From contig URLG01000008.1 in NCBI GenBank assembly GCA_900548535.1, forward strand, positions 1 to 59,954: a stretch of DNA of 59,954 nt. Reading direction: 5' to 3'. Made by a program: the position numbers and the translations under genes. Origin of the DNA: Candidatus Segatella intestinihominis (lineage in GTDB: Bacteria; Bacteroidota; Bacteroidia; Bacteroidales; Bacteroidaceae). Under the pieces are notes generated by a model. That model was not told the DNA's origin. It saw only the letters and a program-made list of their open reading frames with translations, and did not search any database. Below are positions 1 through 7,702 of this stretch, in pieces. Positions within the stretch are counted from its first letter, which is position 1; each line of letters opens with the position of its first letter.

Positions 1-82
1 GCATGGAGTCAAATTTCTCCATGATTGAAAAAATTCCTCCAAAAGGTGTGAGTTTCTCAGATTTAATTTGTATTTTTGCCAT
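1..82 (-). CDS. IS1380-family transposase, N-terminal 27 codons only
   Basis: The reverse strand from position 82 to the window edge reads MAKIQIKSEKLTPFGGIF and continues in frame for nine more residues. This opening is characteristic of Bacteroidales IS1380-family DDE transposases; the assignment is from memory of the family and rests on only 27 residues. The gene continues beyond the left edge, so catalytic residues cannot be checked. It lies just inside an apparent insertion-sequence end at about 178-180 and has a near-consensus -7 box at 120-127. The start codon lies in one arm of a 13-bp inverted repeat, described separately. Confidence 0.65.
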   Translation of the reverse strand, partial: MAKIQIKSEKLTPFGGIFSIMEKFDSM

Positions 83-184
83 GTCATATTAGAGTTTTGC
101 TTGTTTTCTTTTTGCAACACTAAGATAAGTGAAAATTCTGACATGGCAAAATCCTGGGCAACTTTTTGTTGCTCAGGAACTTAA
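74..184 (-). mobile_element. IS1380-type insertion-sequence end with two inverted repeats
   Basis: A hairpin with an 11-bp stem (one G-T pair) and a TTTTT loop lies at 152-178; its outer end reads CCTGAGCAAC on the minus strand, as expected for an element terminus beginning with CC. TTAA follows at 181-184, a target sequence reported for some IS1380 elements. A separate perfect 13-bp inverted repeat has arms at 74-86 and 139-151. The inner arm covers the transposase start codon, and the near-consensus -7 box TATCTTAG (120-127, minus) lies between the arms. The exact element boundary is inferred. Confidence 0.5.
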
Positions 185-243
185 AAAGTTATATTTGGAA
201 TAGTGTTGCGGAATTAAGGTTAAAAAGAAACTCCAAGAAGAAA

Positions 244-708
244 ATGAAAAGCAATATTAGAAAGCAACTTTCCATTACGTCACCTAAACAATCAAGACGA
301 TTGCTTGAAGTTGGCTATACCATAGATACCGCTGATATGGTATGGATAAAACATCAGTACTGCGTTTCTTCAGTACTACAAGAAAAAGAGAACGCTGAAA
401 ATTATCCCACTGATTCATACGATATTCTGCCAGCGTGGTCGCTATTGAGATTGTATCAAATGCTGCCACCTAACCTCAATTTATTGGTAAATGAGGATGC
501 AGACGAATGGAATTTATGGGAATTGAAAATTGACAAGGATAAAGGTATTACTTATGTTGATAGTGACGGAAACTATGCATATATCGAAGAGTCATATAGT
601 TTGGTTCCAATAGATAATCTTGTCAATGCATTTATTTGGCTTGCAGAGAACGATTGGATGTATGCTGTTGATGAGGAATTTAATAGTTTGCCCGAAATGA
701 TGAAATAG
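244..708 (+). CDS. Hypothetical protein, 154 aa
   Basis: This is an open frame of 154 residues beginning MKSNIRKQLSITSPKQSRRL. I do not recognise the family. It is acidic and rich in aromatic residues, with a C-terminal part containing several Trp and Asp residues, no signal peptide and no membrane segment, so it is probably cytoplasmic. The frame stays open upstream to the insertion-sequence end near 180 through a TTG at 166. The insertion may therefore have replaced the native upstream region or truncated a longer gene. I chose the ATG at 244 because it is the first ATG. A strong hairpin at 784-814 lies downstream. Confidence 0.5.
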   Translation: MKSNIRKQLSITSPKQSRRLLEVGYTIDTADMVWIKHQYCVSSVLQEKENAENYPTDSYDILPAWSLLRLYQMLPPNLNLLVNEDADEWNLWELKIDKDKGITYVDSDGNYAYIEESYSLVPIDNLVNAFIWLAENDWMYAVDEEFNSLPEMMK

Positions 709-783
709 AATTGTCTCAAAATAAAGATTTACACATTCTTAACTATTCCGACTTAACCCAGTATTTTACTTGGGTATAAGACA

Positions 784-821
784 AATGCTAGCGTCCTCAC
801 GGATTGCTAGCATTCTTTATT
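784..821 (+). terminator. Hairpin terminator candidate
   Basis: AATGCTAGC (784-792) and GCTAGCATT (806-814) form a perfect 9-bp stem with a 13-nt loop, followed by a T-rich stretch. It lies between the 154-aa gene and the next promoter. Confidence 0.6.
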
Positions 822-836
822 CTCATAATTTCTTTG

Positions 837-844
837 TACCTTTG
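837..844 (+). promoter_or_regulatory. -7 promoter box TACCTTTG
   Basis: TACCTTTG matches the Bacteroidetes TAnnTTTG consensus and is followed by CA. A 7-bp hairpin (CGCCAAG at 848-854, CTTGGCG at 861-867) would sit at the start of the transcript, upstream of the small ORF at 904. Confidence 0.55.
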
Positions 845-903
845 CACCGCCAAGTCCCACCTTGGCGACTGTTCAAAATAATAAACATAAAGATTTAGAA
901 ATT

Positions 904-1050
904 ATGACACTTGAAAATATGTTTCAATCTATTATAGTTGATGACCGTATGGAACGCTTAAACTCAGCCATTGAAAAAGTCTATGGAGTTCATGCGGTTG
1001 GTGCTGTATATTCTGAAAATGAAGAGTTAATCCAATACACAGAATCGTAA
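904..1050 (+). CDS. Small protein, 48 aa, unknown
   Basis: This short frame starts MTLENMFQSIIVDDRMERLN and ends after 48 residues. It has a consensus-like promoter at 837-844 and a structured leader. The protein looks soluble and partly helical, with no recognised motif. It is convergent with the IS1595-type transposase unit, and the two 3' ends meet at a hairpin at 1057-1086 that could terminate both. Its position suggests a small gene next to or inside the mobile element, but nothing shows a function. Confidence 0.45.
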   Translation: MTLENMFQSIIVDDRMERLNSAIEKVYGVHAVGAVYSENEELIQYTES

Positions 1051-1056
1051 TGGAAT

Positions 1057-1086
1057 AGCAAGGCAGGATTTAGTTCTTGCCTTGCT
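1057..1086. terminator. Shared bidirectional hairpin
   Basis: AGCAAGGCA (1057-1065) pairs perfectly with TGCCTTGCT (1078-1086). It overlaps the last codons of the minus-strand 53-codon ORF and lies just after the plus-strand small ORF. Confidence 0.45.
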
Positions 1087-1231
1087 TTCTGACTTTCTTC
1101 TTGTTAGTATGGAGCATCTTATCCATAGCCTTATCAAAATTACCACTATTGTTATCAATCTCCATAATCTCTTTCAGCCGTTCTTCGGGCATGTCTTGAA
1201 GAAAGTCAGGCAGTTTTGTTCTATCAATCAT
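1070..1231 (-). CDS. Small protein (53 aa) translationally coupled to the transposase
   Basis: The minus strand from 1231 encodes MIDRTKLPDFLQDMPEERLK and 33 further residues, ending KKKVRKQGKN. Its ATG overlaps the TAA stop of the transposase by one base (TAATG), a typical arrangement for translational coupling. The protein is highly charged, acidic at the N-terminus and very basic at the C-terminus, with no membrane segment. I do not recognise a family. Its coupling to the transposase suggests an accessory or passenger gene of the IS1595-type element, possibly a nucleic-acid-binding factor; this is inference. Confidence 0.5.
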   Translation of the reverse strand: MIDRTKLPDFLQDMPEERLKEIMEIDNNSGNFDKAMDKMLHTNKKKVRKQGKN

Positions 1232-2160
1232 TATGCTGTGAGTTTGTTATACGTTAATCTACTCTTGCAATGCAGAATAGCCTCCGCAAAGCGTTCATTA
1301 ATAGAAACGTTGCGAGTATTATAACGGAAACAAAACTCGTCAAAGTATCTTTGCATGTGTTTACGGCTAACCCAGTTGTATATGCCATTGATAGCACGCT
1401 TGCTATAATTTCCCCAAAAGGCTTCAATCGTGTTCGTATATGCGCCACCACTAACATAGATGCCGTGTCCGTGGTCAACAACGTGGTGTTTATAGACTTT
1501 TGATATAAGCCTATATCCGTGCCACTCATCAGAGTATATAGTGGCGGAGTGCTTAACCTTACACAACACAGGTGGTGTTAGCTGCTTGTAACTCGTATTT
1601 TCTACTACTTTACAGAAAACTTTACCACCACGCTGCAATATGCCCATTACGGGAACTTTATCAACGAATGCTCTGCCTTGGCATTTCTTCGCTTTCTTGT
1701 TCCAATGCCGATTTTTATTCTTGCCACCAACGAAAGTCTCATCAAGTTCAACCTCACCGTCAAACTTTTCTTTGTAGTTTTGCTTGAAGGCTTCACGTAT
1801 GCGGTGCGTCATAAACCAAGCGGTTTTCTGAGTAACGTGAATATCCTTAGATAACTGCACAGAAGATATACCCTTTGTGTGACAAGTTACCATATAGATG
1901 GCATAAAACCACTTACGCAAAGAGATTTTAGAACCTTCAAACAGCGTACCTATTCGTATGTTGAAGTTCTTGCTTGTGTTCTTACAACGATACATACCAT
2001 CACCCCTTCGGTAAACTTTTGAAGTTGGGTCGTATGGAGATACTGGCTTACCATTCTCCCAAAGTTTACTTTCAAGGTAACGGATACATTTCTTCTCTGT
2101 ATCGAACACTTGCATAAGTGTAAATGCGGAGTTGAAATTGTCAAAGCTAATCGTCTTCAT
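1231..2160 (-). CDS. IS1595-family (ISXO2-like) transposase
   Basis: This 309-aa protein has the layout of an ISXO2-like DDE transposase. The motif GTLFEGSKISLRKWFYAIY follows a degenerate N-terminal metal-binding region, and the catalytic region carries VELDETFVGGKNK (first Asp), IYSDEWHGY (second Asp) and NTIEAFWGNYSKRAINGIY near the third acidic position. The zinc-ribbon cysteines common in the family are mostly missing here: CIRYLES and YRCKN remain but not paired CxxC motifs. The frame is intact at about full family length, so it could be active. I could not identify its terminal inverted repeats or target duplication. The next ORF downstream starts within its stop codon. Confidence 0.8.
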   Translation of the reverse strand: MKTISFDNFNSAFTLMQVFDTEKKCIRYLESKLWENGKPVSPYDPTSKVYRRGDGMYRCKNTSKNFNIRIGTLFEGSKISLRKWFYAIYMVTCHTKGISSVQLSKDIHVTQKTAWFMTHRIREAFKQNYKEKFDGEVELDETFVGGKNKNRHWNKKAKKCQGRAFVDKVPVMGILQRGGKVFCKVVENTSYKQLTPPVLCKVKHSATIYSDEWHGYRLISKVYKHHVVDHGHGIYVSGGAYTNTIEAFWGNYSKRAINGIYNWVSRKHMQRYFDEFCFRYNTRNVSINERFAEAILHCKSRLTYNKLTA

Positions 2161-2220
2161 AATCCAATCATTTTGGTGCTTGGTTACATTAACTTTGGCA
2201 AGATTTTGCGTTGAGCAAGA

Positions 2221-2250
2221 AAAGGCTAAAACCTTGTGATTTTAGCCTTT
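2221..2250 (-). terminator. Terminator of the ATPase gene, upstream of the transposase
   Basis: An 11-bp perfect stem (AAAGGCTAAAA at 2221-2231, TTTTAGCCTTT at 2240-2250) is followed on the minus strand by CTTTTCTT. It would stop leftward transcripts from the DUF4143 ATPase gene before the transposase. The rest of 2161-2501 holds a small palindrome at 2322-2339 and the long one at 2384-2449, and no gene. Confidence 0.5.
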
Positions 2251-2383
2251 GGGAATACACAACTATCAGTGTATCAATCGTTATTGAGAGATAGTTAAAC
2301 TTTGTGAATAAAAAATTTGACTACCCTATGTTAGGGGTATTGTCGTATATAGTCACCTTTTTTAGAATAATGCTGGAGAGTAT

Positions 2384-2449
2384 GAGAGTGTAAAATAAAC
2401 TGTGTTAACTCTATTATTGTAGCTTGACACAGTTTAGTTTTACACTCTC
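2384..2449. repeat. Long palindrome, possible IS-derived miniature element
   Basis: Arms of about 23 nt (2384-2406 and 2426-2449) are inverted repeats with a single-base bulge and one end mismatch, separated by about 19 nt. The outer ends both read GAGAGTGTAAAA pointing inward, as transposon ends would. No flanking target duplication is visible. It could instead be a strong terminator for the leftward ATPase gene. Confidence 0.45.
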
Positions 2450-2501
2450 TTGTTAATAGAACTCACCTATCTGTTGTTAATGCCATTCCTTGTTGTTGGT
2501 A

Positions 2502-3695
2502 TCATTCCATGAGCCAGTCGAGTACGTATTCTTGCTTGATGCCGTCATGGAAGATGACGGGGTCGTTGTCCAGGGTGAGCAGATACTTGGGGAAACTGTC
2601 GGAGATGGATTTCAGGGGCGCCAACTCTCTCTGCATCGTGGTCTCATCCCTTACGCTGAGCGATACCTGGTAGTATGCCTTGTGCTCGCCATTGATTACC
2701 ACGAAGTCTATCTCTGCATCACCGGCTTTGCCTACATAGATTTCACCGCCACGTCGTGCTAGTTCCAGATACACAATGTTCTCTAGTACATGCCCCAAGT
2801 CGCCACCTTTGGTTCCATTGATGACTTGGCGCAGACCTACATCGGCAAGATACAGTTTCTGTCCAGTCTTCAACAGCTGCTTTCCCTTGGCATCATATCT
2901 CAGCACAGGGTAGAAGATGTAGCTGTCGGTGAGGGCAGAGATGTAGTTTTCTACCGTATGGGAGGTTATCTTTCTGCCCAGAGAGGTCATCGTGTCGCTG
3001 ATGCGCTTGATGACGGATATGTTGCCTATGTTGTCGGCTAGGAATCTTACCACACTTTGCAGCATCATCACGTCGGTTATCTTCTTGCGGCTCACCACAT
3101 CCTTCAGTACGATGGTGTTGTAGAGACCAAGCAGATATTCACGTACCATCTCTCGGTCTTGGCTGATTTGAGGGATGTATGGGAAGGAACCCAGCTCGAT
3201 GTATTGGCGATAGGCTAGCTCTCGGGATGTATGGGCAGGCTGAGTCTGCATGAATTCTCGGAAGGAGAAAGGGAAGAGCTTAATCTCGATGTATCTGCCG
3301 GTGAGCAGGGTGGCTATTTCACCAGAGAGCAGGTAGGCATTGCTGCCAGTAATGTAGATGTCTACGTTGTCTAGCAAGAACAGGCTGTCTATCACTTTCT
3401 GAAAATTCTCCACCATCTGTATCTCGTCAAAGAAGAGATAGTTCATCTTGTCTGGACGCAGGTTCTTCTTTACGTGCGCGTACAATACCTTATAGTCGAG
3501 GAACGGCTCATTGTCAAGATCTTCAAAGTTGAGGTCCTGTATCTGTTCTTCGACCACTCCGTCTGCTATAAGTTTTTCCCTGAACATTCTCAGCAGTGAT
3601 GACTTGCCACAGCGTCGTATGCCTGTTACCACCTTGATGGCCTTCTTGTCTCTCCATTTCTCCAGGAGATTCATATATTCTTTGCGTTCTATCAT
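2502..3695 (-). CDS. AAA ATPase with C-terminal DUF4143 domain
   Basis: This 397-aa protein has a Walker A motif GIRRCGKSSLL (Lys about residue 31), a Walker B YLFFDEIQ (about 86-93), a sensor region YITGSNAYLLSGEIATLLTGR, and a C-terminal DUF4143 nuclease-like region with GDAEIDFVV near the end. The family is abundant in Bacteroidales and its cellular role is mostly unknown. I chose the ATG at 3695 (MIERKEYMNLLEKW) over the in-frame ATG at 3743 because a consensus -7 box at 3741-3748 (minus) overlaps that ATG. The upstream region carries three related palindromic repeats, which suggests repression or autoregulation. A broken relative lies at 54275-54799. Confidence 0.85.
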   Translation of the reverse strand: MIERKEYMNLLEKWRDKKAIKVVTGIRRCGKSSLLRMFREKLIADGVVEEQIQDLNFEDLDNEPFLDYKVLYAHVKKNLRPDKMNYLFFDEIQMVENFQKVIDSLFLLDNVDIYITGSNAYLLSGEIATLLTGRYIEIKLFPFSFREFMQTQPAHTSRELAYRQYIELGSFPYIPQISQDREMVREYLLGLYNTIVLKDVVSRKKITDVMMLQSVVRFLADNIGNISVIKRISDTMTSLGRKITSHTVENYISALTDSYIFYPVLRYDAKGKQLLKTGQKLYLADVGLRQVINGTKGGDLGHVLENIVYLELARRGGEIYVGKAGDAEIDFVVINGEHKAYYQVSLSVRDETTMQRELAPLKSISDSFPKYLLTLDNDPVIFHDGIKQEYVLDWLME

Positions 3696-3730
3696 ATTCT
3701 CTTTATGTTCTATCTTGATAGCTAAAAATG

Positions 3731-3827
3731 AAATGCACTGCAAATATACGAAACTTTTATGAGGAAAATGCAGTGCAATGCAAATTTCTTGTATTTTTTA
3801 GCTAAAATTTGCAGCGCACTGCAAATT
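3731..3827 (-). promoter_or_regulatory. Promoter with three related TTTGCAGTGC repeats
   Basis: The minus strand has a -7 box TATATTTG at 3741-3748. TTTGCAGTGC-type motifs recur three times at spacing of roughly 40 nt: one full palindrome at 3806-3827 (arms AATTTGCAG/CTGCAAATT), one degenerate palindrome near 3766-3786, and one half copy at 3731-3747 overlapping the -7 box. The copies near 3721 and 3800 also share a TAGCTA motif. The layout resembles a multi-operator promoter. Confidence 0.5.
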
Positions 3828-3874
3828 TCTTTCTGTAAAACTGATAACAGTTTCTGTAATCTGTATATCCGATG

Positions 3875-3991
3875 ATGGCATCATCATCATTTGCTGCCAC
3901 AGGCATTGCCGATACCACACAGGTGCATGGCATCAACGAGGTGGTGGTGACGGACAGCCTCAGTTTGCTGGACTCTAACGAAAAAAGTTAG
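3875..3991 (+). pseudogene. Fragment resembling the start of a TonB-dependent receptor
   Basis: A 38-codon frame reads MASSSFAATGIADTTQVHGI and continues NEVVVTDSLSLL before a stop. INEVVVT after a short secreted leader resembles the TonB-box/plug start of TonB-dependent receptors. Nothing receptor-like follows, so I read this as a remnant left by a deletion. The match is short and the call is tentative. It lies between the ATPase promoter and the tmRNA terminator. Confidence 0.35.
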
Positions 3992-4001
3992 CCAACAATA
4001 A

Positions 4002-4039
4002 AAAAGCTCGCAGATTCACCAAGAAACCTGCGAGCTTTT
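4002..4039 (-). terminator. tmRNA terminator
   Basis: A perfect 12-bp stem (4002-4013 with 4028-4039, AAGCTCGCAG core) is followed on the minus strand by a T-run. It lies just past the 3' end of ssrA. Confidence 0.75.
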
Positions 4040-4052
4040 ATATTATTTCTAG

Positions 4053-4449
4053 GGTGGAGCTGGAGGGAATCGAACCCTCGTCCGCACAAGGAAACCATAC
4101 GCTTTCTACACGCTTATTCCAGCCTTCGGTTTTCGAGGTATGACAAGACCTGGACCACCAACCATACCCTTATCCTCTAAAATTTCATCTGGGCAACGAG
4201 GCGTACCTAGACTATTTCCGATTTGCCTGCACCGCTTGACCAACAAGATTCGGAACTACATCCGTTGAGCGATGTCTCGTTCCATCACCTTGTGACGGAA
4301 TAAAGTTAATCTACTGTACTTCGATTAAGCAGCGAGAGCGTAGTTATTTTCGCCAATTAATTTTTTGTTCACTAAGATTTAGGAGGTAGCCAACGAGCCT
4401 CCGCGTGCTTACGTACCATTTCATCTCGCCGTCAAATCCAGTCAACCCC
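4053..4449 (-). ncRNA. ssrA: Transfer-messenger RNA (tmRNA)
   Basis: The minus strand begins GGGGTTGACTGGATTTGACG and ends with a T-arm GGGTTCGATTCCC followed by CAGCTCCACC. The 5' GGGGTTG and 3' CAGCTCC segments pair as the tRNA-like acceptor stem. The terminal CCA is only partly encoded. Between them, 4325-4354 encodes the tag GENNYALAA followed by TAA, typical of Bacteroidetes trans-translation tags. The RNA rescues stalled ribosomes with SmpB and marks the truncated product for proteolysis. Length is about 397 nt, in one piece rather than permuted. Confidence 0.95.
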
Positions 4450-4626
4450 GAATCTTCTCGACTTTTTGATAAAAAAGTACATCCCGACAACCACTCACTA
4501 GTGGATATCGGGATGCAAAGATAAGGCGAATATTTGAAATCACCAAATATTTTGGCAGAAATCTTTGGCTTTGAGCCAATTTTTAATGAATATCTTCGAT
4601 TCTAAGCCTAAATATAATGAATATCT

Positions 4627-5160
4627 TTAGTTTTCACCGAAAATTTCTGCCAGTTTCTTGTTCATGCGCTCTGCAAGCACCGTGGTATAGGCTACCTTGC
4701 CCTCTGGAGAGATGAGATACATCGTTGGCAACCAACTGATATGGTATGCCTTGGATATCTGAGTCTCCTTCCATTTTTTGAACTCGCTGTACTGCTCCCA
4801 GTCCACACCGTTGGCCTGGGTATAGGTGTCGAGCTTTTGCTTGTCGGTATCCATGGATACGCCGATAAACTTGGCACGAGTGCCATACTTCTTGTACATT
4901 TCCTTGACGGTAGGAATCTCTCGGCGGCAGTCGGGACACCAAGTTGCCCAGAAGTCCAATACCGTCCATGTACCCTTCTTCAGGGCAGGGAAGGCTGGTG
5001 CCTCAGTGCCCACTGGCAGGAGAGCCTTGGCATAGAGCGAATCGGCATCCTGAGTAGCAGCTGGCTGCGCAGTCTGTGTAGCCTTTGCACCCGAATTTTT
5101 TGCCTGTGCTCCGATGATGGATGCCATCACCAAGAGCAATGATAATAATGCTTTCTTCAT
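4627..5160 (-). CDS. Secreted TlpA-like thioredoxin-fold protein
   Basis: This 177-aa protein starts MKKALLSLLLVMASIIGAQA, a signal peptide ending near residue 21. A low-complexity Ala/Thr/Gln linker follows, then an AhpC/TSA-thioredoxin fold domain. The redox motif WCPDC is in TVLDFWATWCPDCRREIP, and the cis-proline region is SWLPTMYLI. TlpA-like proteins act in the periplasm as thiol reductases or oxidases. An in-frame ATG four codons upstream (5172) is possible; I chose 5160 because the signal peptide starts there. It sits downstream of GH127 in the same direction, but a -7 box at 5196-5203 suggests its own transcript. A link to the saccharide locus is unproven. Confidence 0.85.
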   Translation of the reverse strand: MKKALLSLLLVMASIIGAQAKNSGAKATQTAQPAATQDADSLYAKALLPVGTEAPAFPALKKGTWTVLDFWATWCPDCRREIPTVKEMYKKYGTRAKFIGVSMDTDKQKLDTYTQANGVDWEQYSEFKKWKETQISKAYHISWLPTMYLISPEGKVAYTTVLAERMNKKLAEIFGEN

Positions 5161-5195
5161 ATTACTTCTCATTTTATGTTGTACTAATTCGGGTG

Positions 5196-5203
5196 CAAAG
5201 ATA
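5196..5203 (-). promoter_or_regulatory. -7 box TATCTTTG for the thioredoxin-like gene
   Basis: TATCTTTG matches TAnnTTTG, is followed by CACC on the minus strand, and lies about 36 nt before the ATG at 5160, just past the GH127 stop. Confidence 0.55.
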
Positions 5204-5218
5204 CTACTTTTTTCTGAA

Positions 5219-7690
5219 TTATTTCACACTCCACTCAAATAATCCGCAAGAATGTGTCTCTGGCTGCTTCAACTCCAGCTTCACTGCCTTGGTCTTCACT
5301 GGGTCGAAGTTTACGGTGCTAGCTACACCTCTGTTGGTAGGATAGCCGTCTGCGCCTGTTACTTCCTTCCAGTTGCCTGCCTCGTCCTGGTAGTAAATCT
5401 TCCAAGAGTCTGGCACTTTGCAGCCGCCCCATGGCTGGTCATCATACCAGTATACGGTGCTGGTCTTAATCTCCTTAGCCTCTGGGAAGGTGTAGGTTAT
5501 CCACTCGGTGGTGTTCTTCTTAGGCCACCAGTGGCAGTAAGGGATGGAGCGGTCGTTCTCATCAGCTGGTACCAGACCGTCGGTGATGCTGCTCTTGGCT
5601 GGAACAGGAGAAGAGAACTCCACCTTTGCCTGAGATGCCAGTGTGGCTGGAGCTGATGGGCGAGCTGCCTTCACGTCCTGAGGCAACCAAACCTTCATAT
5701 TGCCATTGCCACGATGAGCCCATGCGAAGTAAGGGATGAGCTTCAAGATCTCGTCCTTGGTGGTGAGCTTGCCGCTCTTGTCGAAGGCGAGGCTCTGTAC
5801 ATTCTCAGTGAGAGTCTCCAGGTTCTGTCCCTTGTAGAGCGTGAGCACGTTCTTGTAGTCCTTGGAGATGAAGGCATCGTAAGCCATCTTGCCCTCGGTA
5901 AACTGAGGGTCCTGATTCTCCAGGAGGCTCATGATGTCGAAGTTGTTGTCTGGCCATTCTGCGCAGTATACGATAGGACCACGCTCGATGCTGATGCAAC
6001 CACGGTCTGCCTCCACCTTGTTGTTGGCACGTACGGTGCGAGCCTCCATGTCGAAGTGGATGCGAACCACGTCGCCCTTCTTCCACTTGCGGTTGATGGT
6101 GTAGTAGCCGTCCTCTGTTACCTGGGCAGCTACATTCTTGCCGTTCACGGTGATGGTGTAGCCCAGACGCTTTCCGTCGCTATAATAATAGAGGTCACTA
6201 GGCACAGGCTGTCCCTTGACCCATCCTGGGATACGAATCTTCAAGCCAAACTGACCAGCCTTGTTCTCATCCACCTTCAGTGCGATGTCGCCATCCCATG
6301 GATACTGGGTGTCTTGGCTCAGGCTCACCTTCTTGCCAGCCACGCTGAGCTGAGAGGAGTTGCTGAGGAAGAGGTTGACGTATACATTTCTGTCCTTGAC
6401 GGCATATACATAGCCTGGGAGAGAAGGCAAGAAGCGGCAGATGTTGCTAGGGCAGCAAGCACAGCCAAACCAAGCCTGGCGCTGATGCTGACCCATGCTC
6501 TCCAATGGGTTAGGATAGAAGAAACCACCACCGTCCATGCTCACACCAGAGATAAGACCATTGTACAGCGTGCGCTCCAATACATCATAATACTTGCTCT
6601 CGCCATGCAGCAAGAAGAGGCGATAGTTGACGTAGACATTACCGATGGCGGCACAAGTCTCGCAGTAAGCACTCATGTTTGGCAGATAATAGTTTGCTCC
6701 GAATGCCTCGCCATTGTTGGTGGCTCCGATACCGCCAGTGATATAGAGTTTCTTGCTCACGATGTTGTCCCAGATGCGGTCGATAGCATGGATGTAAGCG
6801 GTATCGCCAGTGAGGGCGGCTACATCAGCCATGCCGGCATACATATAGGTGGCACGAACGGCATGTCCCACTGCCTCGTCCTGCTCCAATACGGGTTTGT
6901 GGCTCTGAGAGTATTCTGTCTGAATCTTGGTCTTGCCACGATAGTCGAGGAAGAACTTAGCCTCGTCCAGGTATTTCTTGTTGCCAGTGGCGAGATAGAG
7001 TTTGCAGAGAGCCATCTCTGCTATCTGGTGTCCTGGTACCACGCAAGCCTGACCTGCTTTTGGACCCACCTCCTTGACCACGCAGTCGGCGTAGCGGATG
7101 GCGATGTCAAGGAACTTGCGGCTACCTGTAGCCTGCCAGTGAGCCACGGCACCCTCCACCATGTGGCCGAGGTTGTAGAGCTCATGGCTCAAGTCTTCCT
7201 CCATGTTCCATCGAGTGTCGCCAGCCCAGAAGTGAGGATGCTTTGGGTTCTGGGTGCGGGCTGTGTAGAGATATCCATCAGGTTCCTGAGCCTTACCGAT
7301 GATGTCGAGTACACTGTCGATATAAGCCTTCAGCTTCTGGTCTGGATAAGTCTGGAGCACGTAGCTAGCACCCTCGATGGTCTTGTATGGGTCGGTATCG
7401 TCGAAGCTGTAAGGCATCAACTTGCCCACGTCGTAACTCTCGCTAGGGTGAGCGGCGCGCTCAAAGTTCTTGTATCTGCCCTCGGTCTCGCACTTGCTGA
7501 AAGCCAGTGGAATGGTTACCTTGCGAGAGGTCTCGATACGTTGTCCCCAGAACGAGTTGTTCCATACTTTTACTGATGTGAAAGGTACTGGAGTGATAGG
7601 GTAGCCCCCCGAACTTTTGTTTACCTTCTGTGCCGAAGCAGGCATCAATGCCAATGCCGCCAAGGCTGATGTAATGAAAATCTTCTTCAT
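5219..7690 (-). CDS. GH127-type beta-L-arabinofuranosidase, secreted
   Basis: The 823-aa protein has a signal peptide (MKKIFITSALAALALMPASA) and a DUF1680/GH127 catalytic domain. Family chemistry uses a Cys nucleophile held by a zinc site of one Glu and three Cys. Here these appear as Glu344 and Cys346 in YCETCAAIG, and Cys412-Cys413 in GCACCPSN. The C-terminal ~120 residues (VYWYDDQPWGGCKVPDSW) look like a carbohydrate-binding F5/8-type beta-sandwich. Characterised members remove beta-linked L-arabinofuranose, including from hydroxyproline-linked arabino-oligosaccharides. It is the last glycosidase of the leftward operon, 12 nt after the small lipoprotein gene. Substrate here is inferred. 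Confidence 0.85.
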   Translation of the reverse strand: MKKIFITSALAALALMPASAQKVNKSSGGYPITPVPFTSVKVWNNSFWGQRIETSRKVTIPLAFSKCETEGRYKNFERAAHPSESYDVGKLMPYSFDDTDPYKTIEGASYVLQTYPDQKLKAYIDSVLDIIGKAQEPDGYLYTARTQNPKHPHFWAGDTRWNMEEDLSHELYNLGHMVEGAVAHWQATGSRKFLDIAIRYADCVVKEVGPKAGQACVVPGHQIAEMALCKLYLATGNKKYLDEAKFFLDYRGKTKIQTEYSQSHKPVLEQDEAVGHAVRATYMYAGMADVAALTGDTAYIHAIDRIWDNIVSKKLYITGGIGATNNGEAFGANYYLPNMSAYCETCAAIGNVYVNYRLFLLHGESKYYDVLERTLYNGLISGVSMDGGGFFYPNPLESMGQHQRQAWFGCACCPSNICRFLPSLPGYVYAVKDRNVYVNLFLSNSSQLSVAGKKVSLSQDTQYPWDGDIALKVDENKAGQFGLKIRIPGWVKGQPVPSDLYYYSDGKRLGYTITVNGKNVAAQVTEDGYYTINRKWKKGDVVRIHFDMEARTVRANNKVEADRGCISIERGPIVYCAEWPDNNFDIMSLLENQDPQFTEGKMAYDAFISKDYKNVLTLYKGQNLETLTENVQSLAFDKSGKLTTKDEILKLIPYFAWAHRGNGNMKVWLPQDVKAARPSAPATLASQAKVEFSSPVPAKSSITDGLVPADENDRSIPYCHWWPKKNTTEWITYTFPEAKEIKTSTVYWYDDQPWGGCKVPDSWKIYYQDEAGNWKEVTGADGYPTNRGVASTVNFDPVKTKAVKLELKQPETHSCGLFEWSVK

Positions 7691-7702
7691 TGCTATATGA
7701 TA

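Noticed and set aside
2502..3743. Earlier ATG at 3743 for the DUF4143 ATPase
   Set aside because: It overlaps the -7 box at 3741-3748, so it would precede the transcript start; conserved sequence begins at MIERKEYMNLL.
1..4450. Prophage or integrative element ending at ssrA
   Set aside because: ssrA is a common integration site, but no integrase, structural gene or duplicated ssrA end was found.
5714..7576. Open frame of 620 codons on the plus strand
   Set aside because: It lies wholly antisense to the GH127 gene, has no start signal, and its sequence is low-complexity Val/Leu/Ala without motifs. The GC-rich third positions of the real gene create it.
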